Assembly: GCA_028752905.1 (NCBI GenBank)
Contig: JAQNBH010000012.1
Location: forward strand, 23,345,112 to 23,409,111
Direction of reading: 5' to 3'
DNA: 64,000 nt
From: Cladorhizidae sp. MBARI D1340-BT2
Taxonomy: Eukaryota > Porifera > Demospongiae > Poecilosclerida > Cladorhizidae
The notes under the pieces were generated by a model. The model made no database searches. It was given only the letters and a program-made list of their open reading frames with translations, and had not been told where the DNA came from. Positions within the stretch are counted from its first letter, which is position 1. Every line of letters starts with the position of its first letter. Both the position numbers and the translations under genes were made by a program. This document shows, in pieces, positions 1 to 11,569 of the stretch.

Positions 1-1
1 G

Positions 2-365
2 GAGTATGGCAAGCTGTTGGTATGGGACGCTACCTGCACAGACACCTATGCCCATTCATACATATATAGCAAGTGCAACCAGTGAGGCAGTAACTATGGC
101 TGAAACGAAGAAGAGGGCAAAGTACTCGAACATGGACCCCTCTCACTTCTTCCAACCAGCGGCTGTGGAGACATCAGGGACTTTCGGCCAGGGGACTTTA
201 CCCTTTTTCAAAGAGCTTGGCCGCAGAGTGAGCAGAACAACAGGGGAGAGCAGGTCATACCCCTTCCTGATCCAACGTTTGGCGGTTGCCATACAGAGTG
301 GGAACAGCGCATGCATTATGGGAACACTGGGCAATGACTCCAGCCTGGAGGACTTATTTCATTAG
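2..365 (+). pseudogene. 3' end of an RLE-type LINE, copy A (endonuclease C-terminus)
   Basis: This is the C-terminal tail of a non-LTR retrotransposon polyprotein cut by the window edge. The first codons (frame 2) read EYGKLLVWDATCTDTY, the end of a PD-(D/E)xK restriction-like endonuclease, and match GKLLVWDATCIDTF in copy B (523-2838). A 2-bp insertion near position 64 (tatata) shifts the frame; the rest runs in frame 3 to a stop at 363-365 with ETSGTFGQ...LPFFKELG, which aligns to ETSGVFGPQSLLFLRDLG in copy B. The copy is therefore frameshifted. It lies tail to tail with copy B across an AT-rich spacer. Family identity is by motif recognition, not by alignment. Confidence 0.75.
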
Positions 366-522
366 ACTTACATTAATTATTGTGTTTCATAAAAATAAAA
401 TAATTATTTTATTTTATTAAATTTTTATTTATTAATTAATTTTTATTTTAATTTTTTTAATTTTTTAAATTAATTTTTTTTAAATTTTTTTTAATGAAGA
501 TATTTTTAATATAATACTGTAA
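366..522. other. AT-rich spacer between two converging LINE 3' ends
   Basis: The stretch is almost pure A/T (runs of tttatt, aattttt). It sits where the 3' UTR or tail regions of copies A (+) and B (-) would meet. No gene is visible. Confidence 0.6.
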
Positions 523-2838
523 TTAAAAGAAAATGTCATCAGAGTCCAAATTCAAGTGATCTGTGGTCCCTGCAACCGAAACTGCATTACCTCTCTGCAC
601 CACAACAGAAAGCCTCTGCAGGAGGTGGTGAAGGAAGTTCTTCTCTCCAGTCGCTTGAAAGAGATGCTGCCCCAAATCCCTTAGAAAAAGTAAACTCTGT
701 GGTCCAAATACACCTGAAGTTTCAATTGCTACCGATACAAAGGAGTGAATTTTATTGTTCAAATTGTTGTACTTTTCTCTCTTTCTTTCCTCAGCCAAAG
801 CCGCTACTGCTCCTGCCACTGTGGAGGCACTACCAATGTAGGAGGGAGAGAAAGTGTCAATGCAAGTGGCATCCCACACCAACAATTTCCCACACTTCCA
901 CGGAACCAACGTGATGCCATCTGGGCGCTTCCCATCATTTCTGTAGAGGCCAGAAGGCTCCAGTTTCGAGGGTATCTTTGCCGAAGCTAAAGATCTGTGT
1001 ATAATGTCATTGATGGCAGCATGACGAAAATGGCGGCCCACACTGTGACGGCAGCTAAGACCATGGGTAGCAAATTGGTCAACAGCAGCCTCACAGTGCT
1101 GACATGCATGTGGCCTACACAAAGGAGTGCCTAGGCGAAGACCCACAGCAATACGGATGGTGTTGTCGTCCATGCGAAGGCCTAGAGATGAGATGGGAGG
1201 AGCAGACAACCATAAACCTGATTGTTTTGTAGAGGCAGCTAGAAAACGAGCTTTAGAAACAGGGTTGGGAGCATTTGCAAGTAGGCTGGCGGCAGTCACA
1301 GATACCTTGACTGAATCCCAGATCTTTTGGCGATGTGAAGCCGGGCCGATAGGTGGGGATTGATCATGGCCCTGGGACCAGTGGGAGACTGCATCATCCC
1401 AGTTGGGAATAGGTATACCGTGGAGATGAGACGGGACAATGTGGTGAACAAGGTCCGAAGAGCCAGCAGGAAGGCAGAGGGTGCAAGCTGTACTGCTCTC
1501 CGGATCCCAAGTCCATCAAACTTCACAGGGAGTGTAGCTTGTGTCCAGGTGGCGTCATCATCATCATCAAAGGAGATGTTGCATATCCCACTCACAACAG
1601 ATCTGAGGACGTCATCATAGTGCGTTAGACTAGGGGAGAGGAAACATGGTGAAGTTCGAAGAATATGGAGGAGCTTTGGTATTGAGAATGAGTGACGGAG
1701 GAGGAGGAGAGCACAGAGAAGGTTCAGCCTTTCACCCATAGTCTTTAAAAGGTGGATTTTTCATCCAGGGAACGTGAGATGGAGGTTAAATGACCAACAG
1801 GGGAACCCAAAAGGGTGGCACTGGAAGGGTCAACAATATGGGCACCCGGCAAAGAAAGAAGGAGAGACTCTTTAATGGAACCATCATCACATATCACTTC
1901 CGACTTCTGTGCATTCAGCTGGAGACCCATGCTAGCAGCCTCCCTCTTCACCATCTCAATGTCAGCCAATACATCCTCCACCTTCCCACCAATTGAGATA
2001 TCATCCAGATAGAGGAGACAGAGTTCGGAGCGTAAATTAGAAGAGAGCTTGTGGATGGAGAGACAGAAAAGAAGTGGACCAAGGGTATCTCCTTGTTGCA
2101 CACCTTCAGAGGACTGAATAATCTTGTCATTCCAAAACAGAGAGGATGGTGACGAGTAAGAGGAGAATACAAAAGGGTAGAGATCTGGAGCTAGAACTCG
2201 CACAGCCTCAAACATTTTGTCCCTGCGCACTGAGTTGAAGGCATTCCTGAAATCCAATTTCAAGAAAAGGCAATCTTGAGGTAAATTTTGGAGGTATAAC
2301 CTTGCAGCATGAACTGCAGCCTCTGCTCCTCTCCTAACTCCATAACCCAACTGACGGGGGGACAAAAGGGGACACATATCATCCAACACCTTACTAGCTG
2401 CAACCTTAGAGACCAAACGGCGCAGAGTGCAACCTACTGCTATCGGCCTTATTCCTCCATCTTTCTTGTGCAGAGCTGTCAGGGAGGCACCAAAGAAAAA
2501 CGGACGAATTGACTGAGGTATATTGCCATCAAGAGATAACTTCAGGAATAAGGTGAGGGCATGGAGAAGAGAATGAGCAGCAGTATTGGCGGATGGACTA
2601 GTCAAATCTTTCAGGTGTTGTGGCTTCAAGCCATCCGGACCACCAGCAGAGCCACGAGGGAAAGACTGGATAGCACAAGCAACATCTCCCTCCGACACAG
2701 GAAAATTTAAAAAAACATCAATTGCAGCTGGAATGCAGATGCCTGGGTGAGGAGAGGGGTGCTTACTCTGGAGGGCTTCAAAGGTAAGATCACTACTGTC
2801 AGCAATCTTGTCCTCCAGGAAGCCAGTCTGACTGCTCC
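523..2838 (-). pseudogene. RLE-type LINE, copy B: reverse transcriptase plus endonuclease, 5'-truncated
   Basis: Three consecutive minus-strand frames make one polyprotein. 2838-1745 is the reverse transcriptase: GGPDGLKPQHLKDL near the start, then KLDFRNAFNSVRRDK, EGVQQGDTLGPLLF and the catalytic YLDD box at about 2000-2010. 1739-1296 is the thumb/connection. 1299-523 holds a CCHC-like cluster (CQHC...HGLSCRHSVGRH) followed by the restriction-like endonuclease motif RPDG...LLVWDATCID. Frameshifts lie near 1742 and near 1340, so the copy is dead although the active-site residues remain. No N-terminal zinc-finger region is seen beyond 2838, so it is truncated at the 5' end as LINEs usually are. 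RT upstream of an RLE places it among the R2/NeSL/R4-like LINEs rather than the APE class; the exact clade needs a tree. Confidence 0.85.
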
Positions 2839-3104
2839 TGAAAAATAACCATCTTCTAGCTTAGATGACACTCTTGATGCCAACCACCTTTAGATTTACT
2901 ATTTTTGGAAGATGATCTGGATGGCGGATGGGGTGGAGGGTCAGCCTCTTCATCCATTAATTAATAAAAAAATAAATAAAAAAATAGAAATTGATAATGA
3001 TGATAATTATGGTGGTCATCACTTCAAGTTCAGGCTCTTCGGAGTAGCTCCCCAGCAGCCATGCAAGACCATTCCACAGTCTCGCTCAACGCCCTCAATT
3101 TTCC

Positions 3105-3410
3105 ACCCGCGCGCTTGACCACGTACTAAAATTTTAACGCCTAATGAAAAAGGGGCCACTCGTACCAATTCAAATTTTTGGCACTTAGCAGTTATTTTGA
3201 CGGCGATTTTGGGATGCAGGTTTTTGAGGTCCCTCCACTTTAGGGTCTAGTAACTTGCCTATAGTTATATCTATGAAACATATTTTTGTATCAAAAGAGA
3301 GCACACAGAGAGACCAAGTTTTTGAGCTATATATCAAGTCCATACCATGAAGTTTGCAGAATCTACGGAGCTCTAAAGTTGTAACCACAAGCCAACAAAA
3401 AAAAAGTCCC
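3105..3410. repeat. Partial copy of the 1.5-kb foldback element arm
   Basis: From 'cgcttgaccacgtact' to 'ctaaagttgtaacca' the sequence matches one arm of the foldback element at 58346-59848 (right arm about 59310-59630, left arm inverted). It lacks the outer terminal repeat, so it is a fragment. The small minus-strand ORF at 3388-3185 is a by-product of this arm and has a counterpart at 59011-59238. Confidence 0.7.
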
Positions 3411-3599
3411 TTAGGTGAGCATACCAGTGATATTCAGACTATCTCCTAACTTTCTACCCAACACGAGTCTAGAAGAACCTTTTGAGATGGCAAGACAAGT
3501 GAAGCTAGACTCCAAGTAAGTATTATTATGTGGATGAGCTAACCAGTTTGTTACATAGAGGTGCTCAGTTTTAGCTAGGTCACTAGCTAGTTGTATATA

Positions 3600-4190
3600 G
3601 GCCATCTTTTTAGGTAGCACTCGAGGTAGCTAGCTGTAGGTCATCTTATAGCTAGCGCTCGAAGTAGGCAGTTGTAGATCATATTTATATAGCTTAGCTA
3701 TTAGTAAAGTAAATAATTGTAGGTCATCTTTGGGTAGGAAAGTATCTAGCTCTCGAGGTTTAGTAGTTTAATAAGCCATCTTTATAGCTAGCCAAGTAGC
3801 TAGCGCTTCAAGTGTATAGGCAGTTTTAGCTGATCTTTATAGCTAGCAAATTGGCTAGTGCTTGTAGTTGGCAGTTTTAGATGATCATTATAGCTAGCAC
3901 TTGAAGTGTATAGGCAGTTTTAGCTGAGCTAGCAAATTAGCAAGCGCTTGAAGTTGGCAGTTTTAGATGATCATTATAGCTAGCCAAGTAGCTAGCACTT
4001 GAAGTGTATAGGCAGTTTTAGCTGATCTTTATAGCTAGCAAATTAGCTAGCGCTTGAAGTTGGCCGTTTTAGATGATCATTATAGCTAGCAAATTAGCTA
4101 GCGCTTGAAGAAGGCAGTTGTAGCTGATATATAGCAGACTGCCAAGCAAACCAAGGTATTCTATAGCTAGTGCAAGTATATATTTCAGCT
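3600..4190. repeat. Degenerate direct repeats rich in tagctagc
   Basis: Repeated motifs 'ggcagttttagctgat', 'tatagctagcaaatt' and 'agctagcgcttgaag' recur at roughly 50-bp spacing and build units of about 100 bp. The units are imperfect, with deletions. No coding sequence is supported here. The flanking 3411-3600 and 4191-4414 hold nothing I recognise. Confidence 0.7.
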
Positions 4191-4414
4191 CAGCTAGCTT
4201 TGGATGATCTACCAACTGTGCTATCATCGTGGATAGTACTCGGAATGATCACAGCTCTCTTGGCCATTCATTTCAAGGCAAGGACACCTACAGACTCTTT
4301 TTCATTTTGTCTTTGTCTTTGATACATGCAGGTACCCCCCTCCTGTTCACCCGAACTGTACCACATGCACCAAAGCCACTACTTTTTAGAGTGAGTACAA
4401 GTGTATATATCATA

Positions 4415-4853
4415 TTATTGTGTGTATACTAAAGTCTCCTCACCTACCAACTGTAGGTATGTATATCCACTAGAGCTGTCTGCCAGGACATAAGCTTTCG
4501 TACCCCACTTTGTGGGCTTCATGGACAAGTACTGGATGAACCAGACCCTCCCCTTGAATCCAATCATTGATTCATCGACAGCAATTTCTCTTCCAAGCTG
4601 GTATGAATTGTCCATGCTCATGGCAATAATGAGGGCAATGAACCTCTTTATCTCGCTAACTGTGCAAGCTTTCCAATCTCTCACTCTAGATCGAGGAGGT
4701 AGGTCTTGATTCGAAGCTATAAATTGGTCTGCTTACAAATTTGTTTCCTACAATTCTCCTTAGGATAGTGTCATCGAGAAAAAGCTGAGCAAAGTCAACG
4801 GGCTCTTTTCCTTCCATATCAACCATGCAACCAAATTTCTGACTGAAGTGAGA
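4415..4853 (-). pseudogene. piggyBac transposase fragment (DDE_Tnp_1_7-like)
   Basis: The minus frame contains AVDESMIGFKGRVWFIQYL then MKPTKWGTKAYVLADSSSGY, the hallmark of piggyBac transposases including the second catalytic Asp region. Upstream, another frame reads FAQLFLDDTILRRIV and then VRDWKACTVSEIKRFIALI, typical of the N-terminal part of the domain. The ALIIAMSMD segment jumps almost directly to NSYQLGREIAVDESM, so the stretch carrying the first catalytic Asp has been deleted. A frame change near 4700 and loss of the C-terminus make this a pseudogene. The 5' side stops at the terminal repeat of the hAT element that starts at 4864. Confidence 0.8.
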
Positions 4854-5049
4854 TATCACCAGGCAGGGCCGGATCCAGGAATTTTAACAAGGGGGGGTTG
4901 TAGATCATATTTACAGGTATCTAATGGATCATTGGCCATAAGGCCTCCCATTCAGAACACAAAACTGATAATTTACCACAATTTGAGATGCATCTCACAG
5001 TACTCAAATGTTAACAACTGCCATAGAAAAACAACGAAAATATATGTAC

Positions 5050-5420
5050 ATACATATATATAATGATTGATTTAACAGTAGTTAGTCAGTAAAAAGTGAT
5101 GCTTCAAACATCCTTTTCGGATGTGCCTGCACAAATGCATGGCAAATATCATCCATGGGTACTCGTTCCTTGTAGTGCATAGCAATAATTCCCAGATCAG
5201 AAAAACATTCTTCTGTCATTGTAGATCGCATATAATATACATATATATAATGATTGATTTAACAGTAGTTAGTCAGTAAAAAGTGACGCTTCAAACATCC
5301 TTTTCGGATGTGCCTGCACAAATGCATGGCAAATATCATCCATGGGTACTCGTTCCTTGTAGTGCATAGCAATAATTCCCAGATCAGAAAAACATTCTTC
5401 TGTCATTGTAGATCGCATAT
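5050..5420. repeat. 187-bp tandem duplication covering the transposase C-terminus
   Basis: The sequence from 'tgattgatttaacagtag' is found at 5064 and again at 5251, and the copies stay nearly identical through 'gtagatcgcatataat'. Each copy encodes on the minus strand the last part of the hAT transposase (MTEECFSDLGIIAMHYKERV...) and its stop codon, so the gene has two C-terminal tails in a row. Only about one difference (gatgct/gacgct) is visible, which suggests a young duplication. Confidence 0.9.
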
Positions 5421-7821
5421 AATTATGTCTTGATCCTTCTCAATAAAGAAAAAGAGTGTTCTGCTTCAGCGCTTGTGATATGCAATGTGCAAGCTATTAC
5501 TAAAAGTGATGGATGCGGGAATGCAACCATATCACAATTTGCAAGAGCTGATAGGAGACTTTCAGGAAATGAAGTGTCATCACTATGGTCTGCATTCAGC
5601 CACATAGCCTGCCACCTCCTGAGTTCACTTGCTAGTGACCTAGGAAATGGAAGATCCCTTTCCCAATACAGCAAGTCATCCAGAGCATTTTTGACCAAGT
5701 CCATTGATGTGCTATGTATAATTGATGAAATCAAAGTGAGCAATATTTTAGCATGGGAGTTGTACTCTCAGAGAGTCAAGAAGAGGAATAGCAACTGCTC
5801 TTTTGTAGTGACAATTGGAGTATCGCTTGGAGTATTGCTTTGCAAACTCATCTTCATGGGAACAGATTCAGCTACACCGACACTATCTGCCATCTGTAGA
5901 ATTTCTTCACACCAGAAACTGAAAATGGTGTCGATATTGTTTCCTGTGGTTTTAATGTCAATTACTGTACTGACCATTTTATTAGCATCAATTGGTCCTG
6001 TTTCTGAAGTTTTGATGCCATAATTTTTACTTCATCAAGGATGTTCTTTGTTATGATGAATACAGCAATAATGTGATATAAAGAAAGTGAAGCTTTCAGC
6101 TTTCACTTTGGTATCTCTGTCTCAATTCCAGCTCCCAGATTCAGAAACTAAGTCTGGATACTCAGCTGGTGAAACGATGGCATCTAAGAAAGTGACTAAT
6201 GTCTCATACAGTTCGAAAAAATACTTCTAAACAAGTATGCCTTTCTACCCAACGTGTTTTGCAAAGTCCTGGAAGTTTAGAATGGGATGAATCGGGAAGG
6301 TATTTTTTCAAGGTCAATTCAAACATTCTTTGCTGCTTGGGACTGTTTGTGAAAAGCTTCATTAATAAGTGATGAGATTCCTTACCTCCTGAAACTACGA
6401 TGCAGCAATTGAAAGGTAAGCTTATGTGAAAAACAGTTGGTATACAAAGCCAAGGGAGAAATAAATCTCTTTAATTTTGGCTTGCACACCTGCAATTTCA
6501 GATGACATCACAGCAGCACCATCATTTGCCTGACCACGAATATTTGCTGGATTTAAAGACACTGATGGATGAGAAAGGGATTCCAAGATCTTGGAACAAA
6601 TTGCTGAAGCATTTGCTCTCTCCAAACTAATAAAATTTATCAGCATCCATGATAAGGATTTTTTTAATGACTTTAAATCCACAAATCTTAAGCACACCAA
6701 GATAATTTCTAGATAGGCATGGGGATCAGTTACCTCATCAGCAATAACACTAAAAGGTAAGCTATTATCCCGAAGCTGTTTGGTTAAAATTTCCCTAATT
6801 TTACAGGCATAGATATGAATCACCTGGTTTTGCTAGTATAAGTAGCATTTCCTTTGGCAAACAAAATATGTTACTGAAGACAACTATTTTTCTGTGCCAA
6901 GAGCTGTAGTAGAGCTATGAAGTTACCTCTGTTGATAGTGTCATCAGCAAAATCCACTTTATCATCCTTATTACCCCTGAAAGGCAAGCCTTGCTTTGAC
7001 AAATACTCCACACAAAGCACAATTTGGTGAAGGACTTCTCTATTTTGTTCTGCTTGTTGAGCTTTTTGGTTCATCAGTTTAGTATCAACTCGTGCATCAG
7101 GATTTCTGAAATTGTGCTCAGCCTTTTCTGATGCATGCTTATGCATTGCACTCTTCTCATGCCGATCAAGAATTCCATCCTTTTCAAGTGCCTTCGAGTA
7201 AGGCCTTTGAGCAAGTACTAAAACACCTCTGTGCTGCCACCCCTATCTGGTTGCTCAGGGGAAAGCAAATAATATCTACAAATACCACCTTTTAGCTCTT
7301 TGCTATATGAAAGCTTGTCTAGCTGAAAATGCACATTCCAAGTTTTACCTTGCTTAGTTACTTCATGAGAATGAAGAACATCAGTCGAAGCTGGCTTGTA
7401 ATGACAATAAAGATATTGATTTCTGTAATATTCTTGAATTTCTTCCTCAAATGATCTAATGAATCATGTGAAGCATTTATGACTGACCCTAGGTCAATAT
7501 TCTTAGCATGAGGTGTACAGCTACTAGCTATTGAAAGCTCAGAAGTAGAACATGTTGCAGCAGACACGGTTGTTCCCCACAAATGTCAGTCACAAATGTA
7601 GAAGCTGTACCTTGAGAATGACATGTTGCTGTTGCTGAATCATATGAGCATGGTCTTTTGGAAGGACCAGGCTCTTCTTCATCAGGTTCCAGTGACCTTC
7701 ATGATCACAATGATGATAATATGTATGTCCTAAGAACATGCTTAGATATTTACCTTTTAAACATAGCAGTGAGATTCATACATCCTTTGGAGCTTACAGT
7801 TGATTTTCTTTTTCCAGACAT
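5269..7821 (-). pseudogene. hAT transposase (TTF zinc finger, DUF4371-like, dimerisation domain)
   Basis: The start is taken at ATG 7821: MSGKRKSTVSSKGCMNL followed by a splice donor (exon end 7754, then GTAAAT). The next coding part (about 7690-7570) reads EEEPGPSKRPCSYD. A TTF-type zinc finger follows (KELKGGICRYY..., RHEKSAMHKHASEK, about 7340-7120), then the catalytic core (VIADEVTD at about 6740 and GQANDGAAVMS at about 6530), and the C-terminal dimerisation motif TSAEAEHSFSLLRRIKT (5490-5423). After RRIKT a 1-nt shift and stop precede the true tail ending at 5269. Further frame breaks occur near 7400, 7210 and 5750. It matches the ZMYM1-like hAT group. The 197-aa ORF on the opposite strand (5430-6023) is its shadow. 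Confidence 0.85.
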
Positions 7822-8021
7822 GGTGCACATGTGCCTTAGATATGGCTATGTAATGAACTACAGGCTGACAGCTGCTACTGAATAGCTAGTTATGTGTAGT
7901 AAGGGATATGAAGTGTTGATCATACATGTCACATGCATGATCAATACCTCAAAAGGGGGGATTGCAACCCCCACAACCCCCCCCCCTCCCCCCCCCCCCC
8001 CCCCTTCCCCCCCCTGGATCC

Positions 8022-8845
8022 GGGCACTGGAGCTGCAGGCACTGGAGCTGCTGGCACTGGAGCTGATGGCACTGGAGCTGCTGGCACTGAAGCTGATGGC
8101 ACTGGAGCTGATGGCACTGGAGCTGCTATCACTGGAGCTGATGGCACTGGAGCTGATGGCACTGGAGCTGATGGCACTGGAGCTGATGGCACTGGAGCTG
8201 ATGGCACTGAAGCTGATGGCACTGGAGCTGCTATCACTGGAGCTGATGGCACTGGAGCTGATGGCACTGGAGCTGCTGGAACTGGAGCTGATGGCACTGG
8301 AGCTGATGGCACTGGAGCTGCTGGCACTGGAGCTGATGGCACTGGAGCTGATGGCACTGGAGCTGATGGCACTGGAGCTGCTGGCACTGGAGCTGATGGC
8401 ACTGGAGCTGATGGCACTGGAGCTGATGGCACTGGAGCTGCTATCACTGGAGCTGATGGCACTGGAGCTGATGGCACTGGAGCTGCTGGCACTGGAGCTG
8501 ATGGCACTGGAGCTGCTGGCACTGGAGCTGATGGCACTGGAGCTGATGGCACTGGAGCTGCTATCACTGGAGCTGATGGCACTGGAGCTGATGGCACTGG
8601 AGCTGATGGCACTGGAGCTGATGGCACTGGAGCTGATGGCACTGGAGCTGATGGCACTGGAGCTGATGGAGCTAGAGCTGCTGGCACTGGAGCTGATGGC
8701 ACTGGAGATGATGGCACTGGAGCTGATGGAGCTAGAGCTGCTGGTACTGGAGCTGATGGCACTGGAGCTGCTGGCACTGGAGATGATGGCACTGGAGCTG
8801 CTCGCACTGGAGCTGCTTGAACTGGAGCTGCTTGAACTTTCACTG
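8022..8845. repeat. 15-bp minisatellite, about 54 units
   Basis: The unit is ggcactggagctgat with variants ctgctggc, ctgctatc and ctgaagct. Because 15 is a multiple of 3 and the unit has no stop in several frames, long artificial ORFs appear on both strands (GTGAD, MALEL, VPSAP repeats). The first unit starts inside the hAT terminal repeat (cgggcactg, 8021-8029). Confidence 0.95.
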
Positions 8846-8849
8846 GAGC

Positions 8850-9496
8850 TACTCCTACAACCTACTTCATCATTACACTATCCACAACATCTTCACCATC
8901 CTCCACACCCTCTTTACCATCCTCCACACTTCACAATAATTCTCATCAATATATCCACCAAAATCATCATCACTGTCATCTCCTTCTAACATACAGAAGG
9001 TACATAACCACCTTACATAACCAATGTACATAACCACCAGTTGTCCAAAGATAGTTGATAATTCCAGGTCAGTACAAGTCAATTAAATAATGTGAGCAGC
9101 AGTACCAATAAGCAGATGCTTCGTGAGCAGCTGTACCAATAAGCAGATGCTTCATGAGTGGCTGTACCAATAAGCAGCATCTTGCTGCTAGTCAATAAAG
9201 CATTAGTCCTTTTAGGACATAATATATATATACACCATATGAGTGCAATTTTTGTCAGATATATGTCCACCACAGTCAAAGAGTTAAAGCTGCACTCCAC
9301 TCTCACCAGCATGCTCTATGGTGGCCCGTCCCAAAGGCAACAGGCAAACAAGGCACTTTGCATTGGGTCTAGAGTTATTTTACTACTTAATGAATCTCAT
9401 TACAGCATTTCCTGTATTATACTAGACACTTCCTGTAGTATACTACTACACATGTGTGCAGTGGCTCATTATAGGGCATATTATTGAGGGGCCAAA

Positions 9497-9533
<37 letters not shown>

Positions 9534-10190
9534 CTACAAAACAAAAACAGAACTTAACATGTATGTAGCTATATCAAGTAAGAACGCTGTCCAGAATAGA
9601 GTAGAACTTATTCCTAATCCAGCATTGCATTCTTTATGTTTTATTCTGTTGACCTGTTATGATGGAAAGGAATGCAAGCACAAAGCACACAGTAGCTATC
9701 TGCTTACTCTAACATCCAGGTGGTACTAAACATCCACTATGCTAGACAACCAGAGCATATAATGGTATCTGCTTACTCACTGTGCCTCTTGCTCCACCTC
9801 TTCCTGTCCATTTTTCTCACACCCAGAAGACAGGGCAAACCTGCTGTACTCGTATTATGAGTTCTATGATCTCCTTTGTTTTTGAGGCATGCTTTTATTG
9901 GAATATGTGCATGAGTATATTGTTAGCTTGCGTATACAATGCACGTAATTCCTTGTGGTGGATGGTGTGCAAATACTGATCCTTTGCTAGTCCAGCTAAT
10001 TTTTTAAAGCATTTTCTAAACGGCTGAAGAACAAGTATAAGCAGACGAGAAGCAGGTTGGTCTTAAGAAATTTTGACCAGGAGTGGATAAATAGAAAGTT
10101 ATAGTGGCTTTTCTAATTGACAAGTGAATGGGATTGAACTTGTACGTAGTTCACATGTGGGAGTTTGGTCTAATTAGCAATAACGCTCAA
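8850..10190. other. No gene seen; contains a 32-bp poly-C run
   Basis: Between the minisatellite and the 63-bp repeat I see only short shadow ORFs. There is a near-duplicated 'gtgagcagctgtaccaataagcagatgcttc' block around 9095-9180 and an uninterrupted C run at 9500-9531. The run sits just after 'cagtggctcattatagggc', which faintly resembles a hAT-type end. Confidence 0.5.
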
Positions 10191-10239
10191 CTATGTGCAT
10201 AACCTTCAGTGTTTGTGTGCATGATGAAACTTCAAGCAC

Positions 10240-10575
10240 TCTTGCTCCAGCAACAATAACAGCAACACCCGTGCCTTGCTCTATGCATACACACTTCAGC
10301 AGTGTTGCACCAGCAACAACAACAGCAACACCCGTGCCTTGCTCTATGCATACACACTTCAGCAATGTTGCACTACCAACAACAACAGCAACACCCGTGC
10401 CTTGCTCTATGCATGCACACTTCAGCAGTGTTGCACTAGCAACAACAACAACAACACCCGTGCCGTGCTCTATGCATGCACACTTCAACAGTGTTGCACC
10501 AGCAATAACAACAGAAACACCCGTGCCTTGCTCTATGCGTGCACACTTCAGCAGTGTTGCTCCAGCATGTGTCTA
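10240..10575. repeat. 63-bp tandem repeat, about 5 units
   Basis: The motif 'aacacccgtgccttgctcta' recurs at 63-bp intervals (cccgtgcc at 10267, 10330, 10393, 10456 and 10519) with caacaacaacagc and tgcatacacacttcagcag between. The period is 21 codons and one plus-strand frame stays open through all units (147 aa, 10193-10636). No domain or splice signal backs it as a gene. Confidence 0.9.
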
Positions 10576-10639
10576 TCATAGCATACTGTATTCCTTTCAT
10601 CACTTCAACCCTCAAATAAACAAGTCCCGGCTCTAGTCT

Positions 10640-11565
10640 CAGTGAAATAGCTGGCCTCTTTTAATAGATGACACACTAATATTCCATCTTTGAGGATGTG
10701 ATATGCGGGCATTCCTTGAAATAGGGTATATATGCCCCCAGTCTTCCTATACCCTCGTATATATGCACACAACAAATAAGTGTTCTAAATGAGCCGACCG
10801 TGCGCAGACTTACTACAAAATACACAGGAAAGGAAACTGATGCATGTAGTCACATGAGGAGAGAAGTGTGCCGGTGATGGAGAGCATGCTGAACACACTT
10901 CACAGTGTCAAGAGTGCAAGCATTAGTCTGTTAAGCATAATTCGTGCTGTATTATTGCCTTGAGCTATGCTAGGGTCTAAGATAATGGCTGGAGCCATGT
11001 AATCTAATTCTTTTGTCCAAAAGGCATCAAGTAAAAAAAAATCCCTCATCCTCCCCCCTCTCCTCCTTCCTTTTCTTTTCTCCGTCCTCCACAGCTCTTA
11101 AATCTCCACACAGCATGCCCACATTAAGCCAAATGAATGACCCACATTCTGGTCTGCTTTGGGTTTGTGGAGTTCTCACTTCTGTGCAACTGTTACCTCG
11201 TCCTTGAAGGAGTCTATAGCTGACCCTACACAAGTACAGTCAGCAATAGCAACAAGACTTGGCATGTGTTGCCAAGTATAATGTACAACAACAATAAAGC
11301 TCTGAATCATCGATTGTAGAAGTGTGAGCAAATAGTCCTTCACGGCTCAACCGTAGGATATAGAAACTATAAACAAACAAAAAGAAACATCTTGAAATTA
11401 GATCAAAATTGTTTTTATTTCTAAACAAGCAATACCTGTTAAAATAGAAAGGAACAAGAGGTTGTAGACTGCACCAGTATTGACCACAAGTGGTTAAATT
11501 ACCCTTTACTGCATACAAATAAAGTATAGCAATATTGCAAAATACAGACTATCCAAAACTTGCAG
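10640..11565. other. No gene or repeat recognised
   Basis: Only short ORFs without recognisable motifs and no tandem structure are visible here. Confidence 0.4.
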
Positions 11566-11569
11566 CATA

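Larger units (their letters stand above)
4864..8029. mobile_element. hAT-superfamily DNA transposon, nearly complete, inactive
   Basis: The left end reads CAGGGCCGGATCCAGG (4864) and the right end CCTGGATCCGGGCACTG (to 8029). They are inverted repeats of each other with few mismatches, and both have a G/C homopolymer just inside. The body carries a hAT transposase on the minus strand (7821-5269). An 8-bp target duplication is not visible: tcaccagg on the left against a minisatellite on the right. The right end merges with the 15-bp array, so the original flank may have been replaced. Internal oddities are a 187-bp tandem duplication and several frameshifts. Confidence 0.8.

Noticed and set aside
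5430..6023. 197-codon plus-strand ORF
   Set aside because: It is the antisense of the hAT transposase C-terminal region, which carries recognisable motifs on the minus strand.
7892..8989. ORFs of 295-365 codons on both strands
   Set aside because: They are produced by a 15-bp tandem unit without stop codons and exist in several frames and on both strands with no domain.
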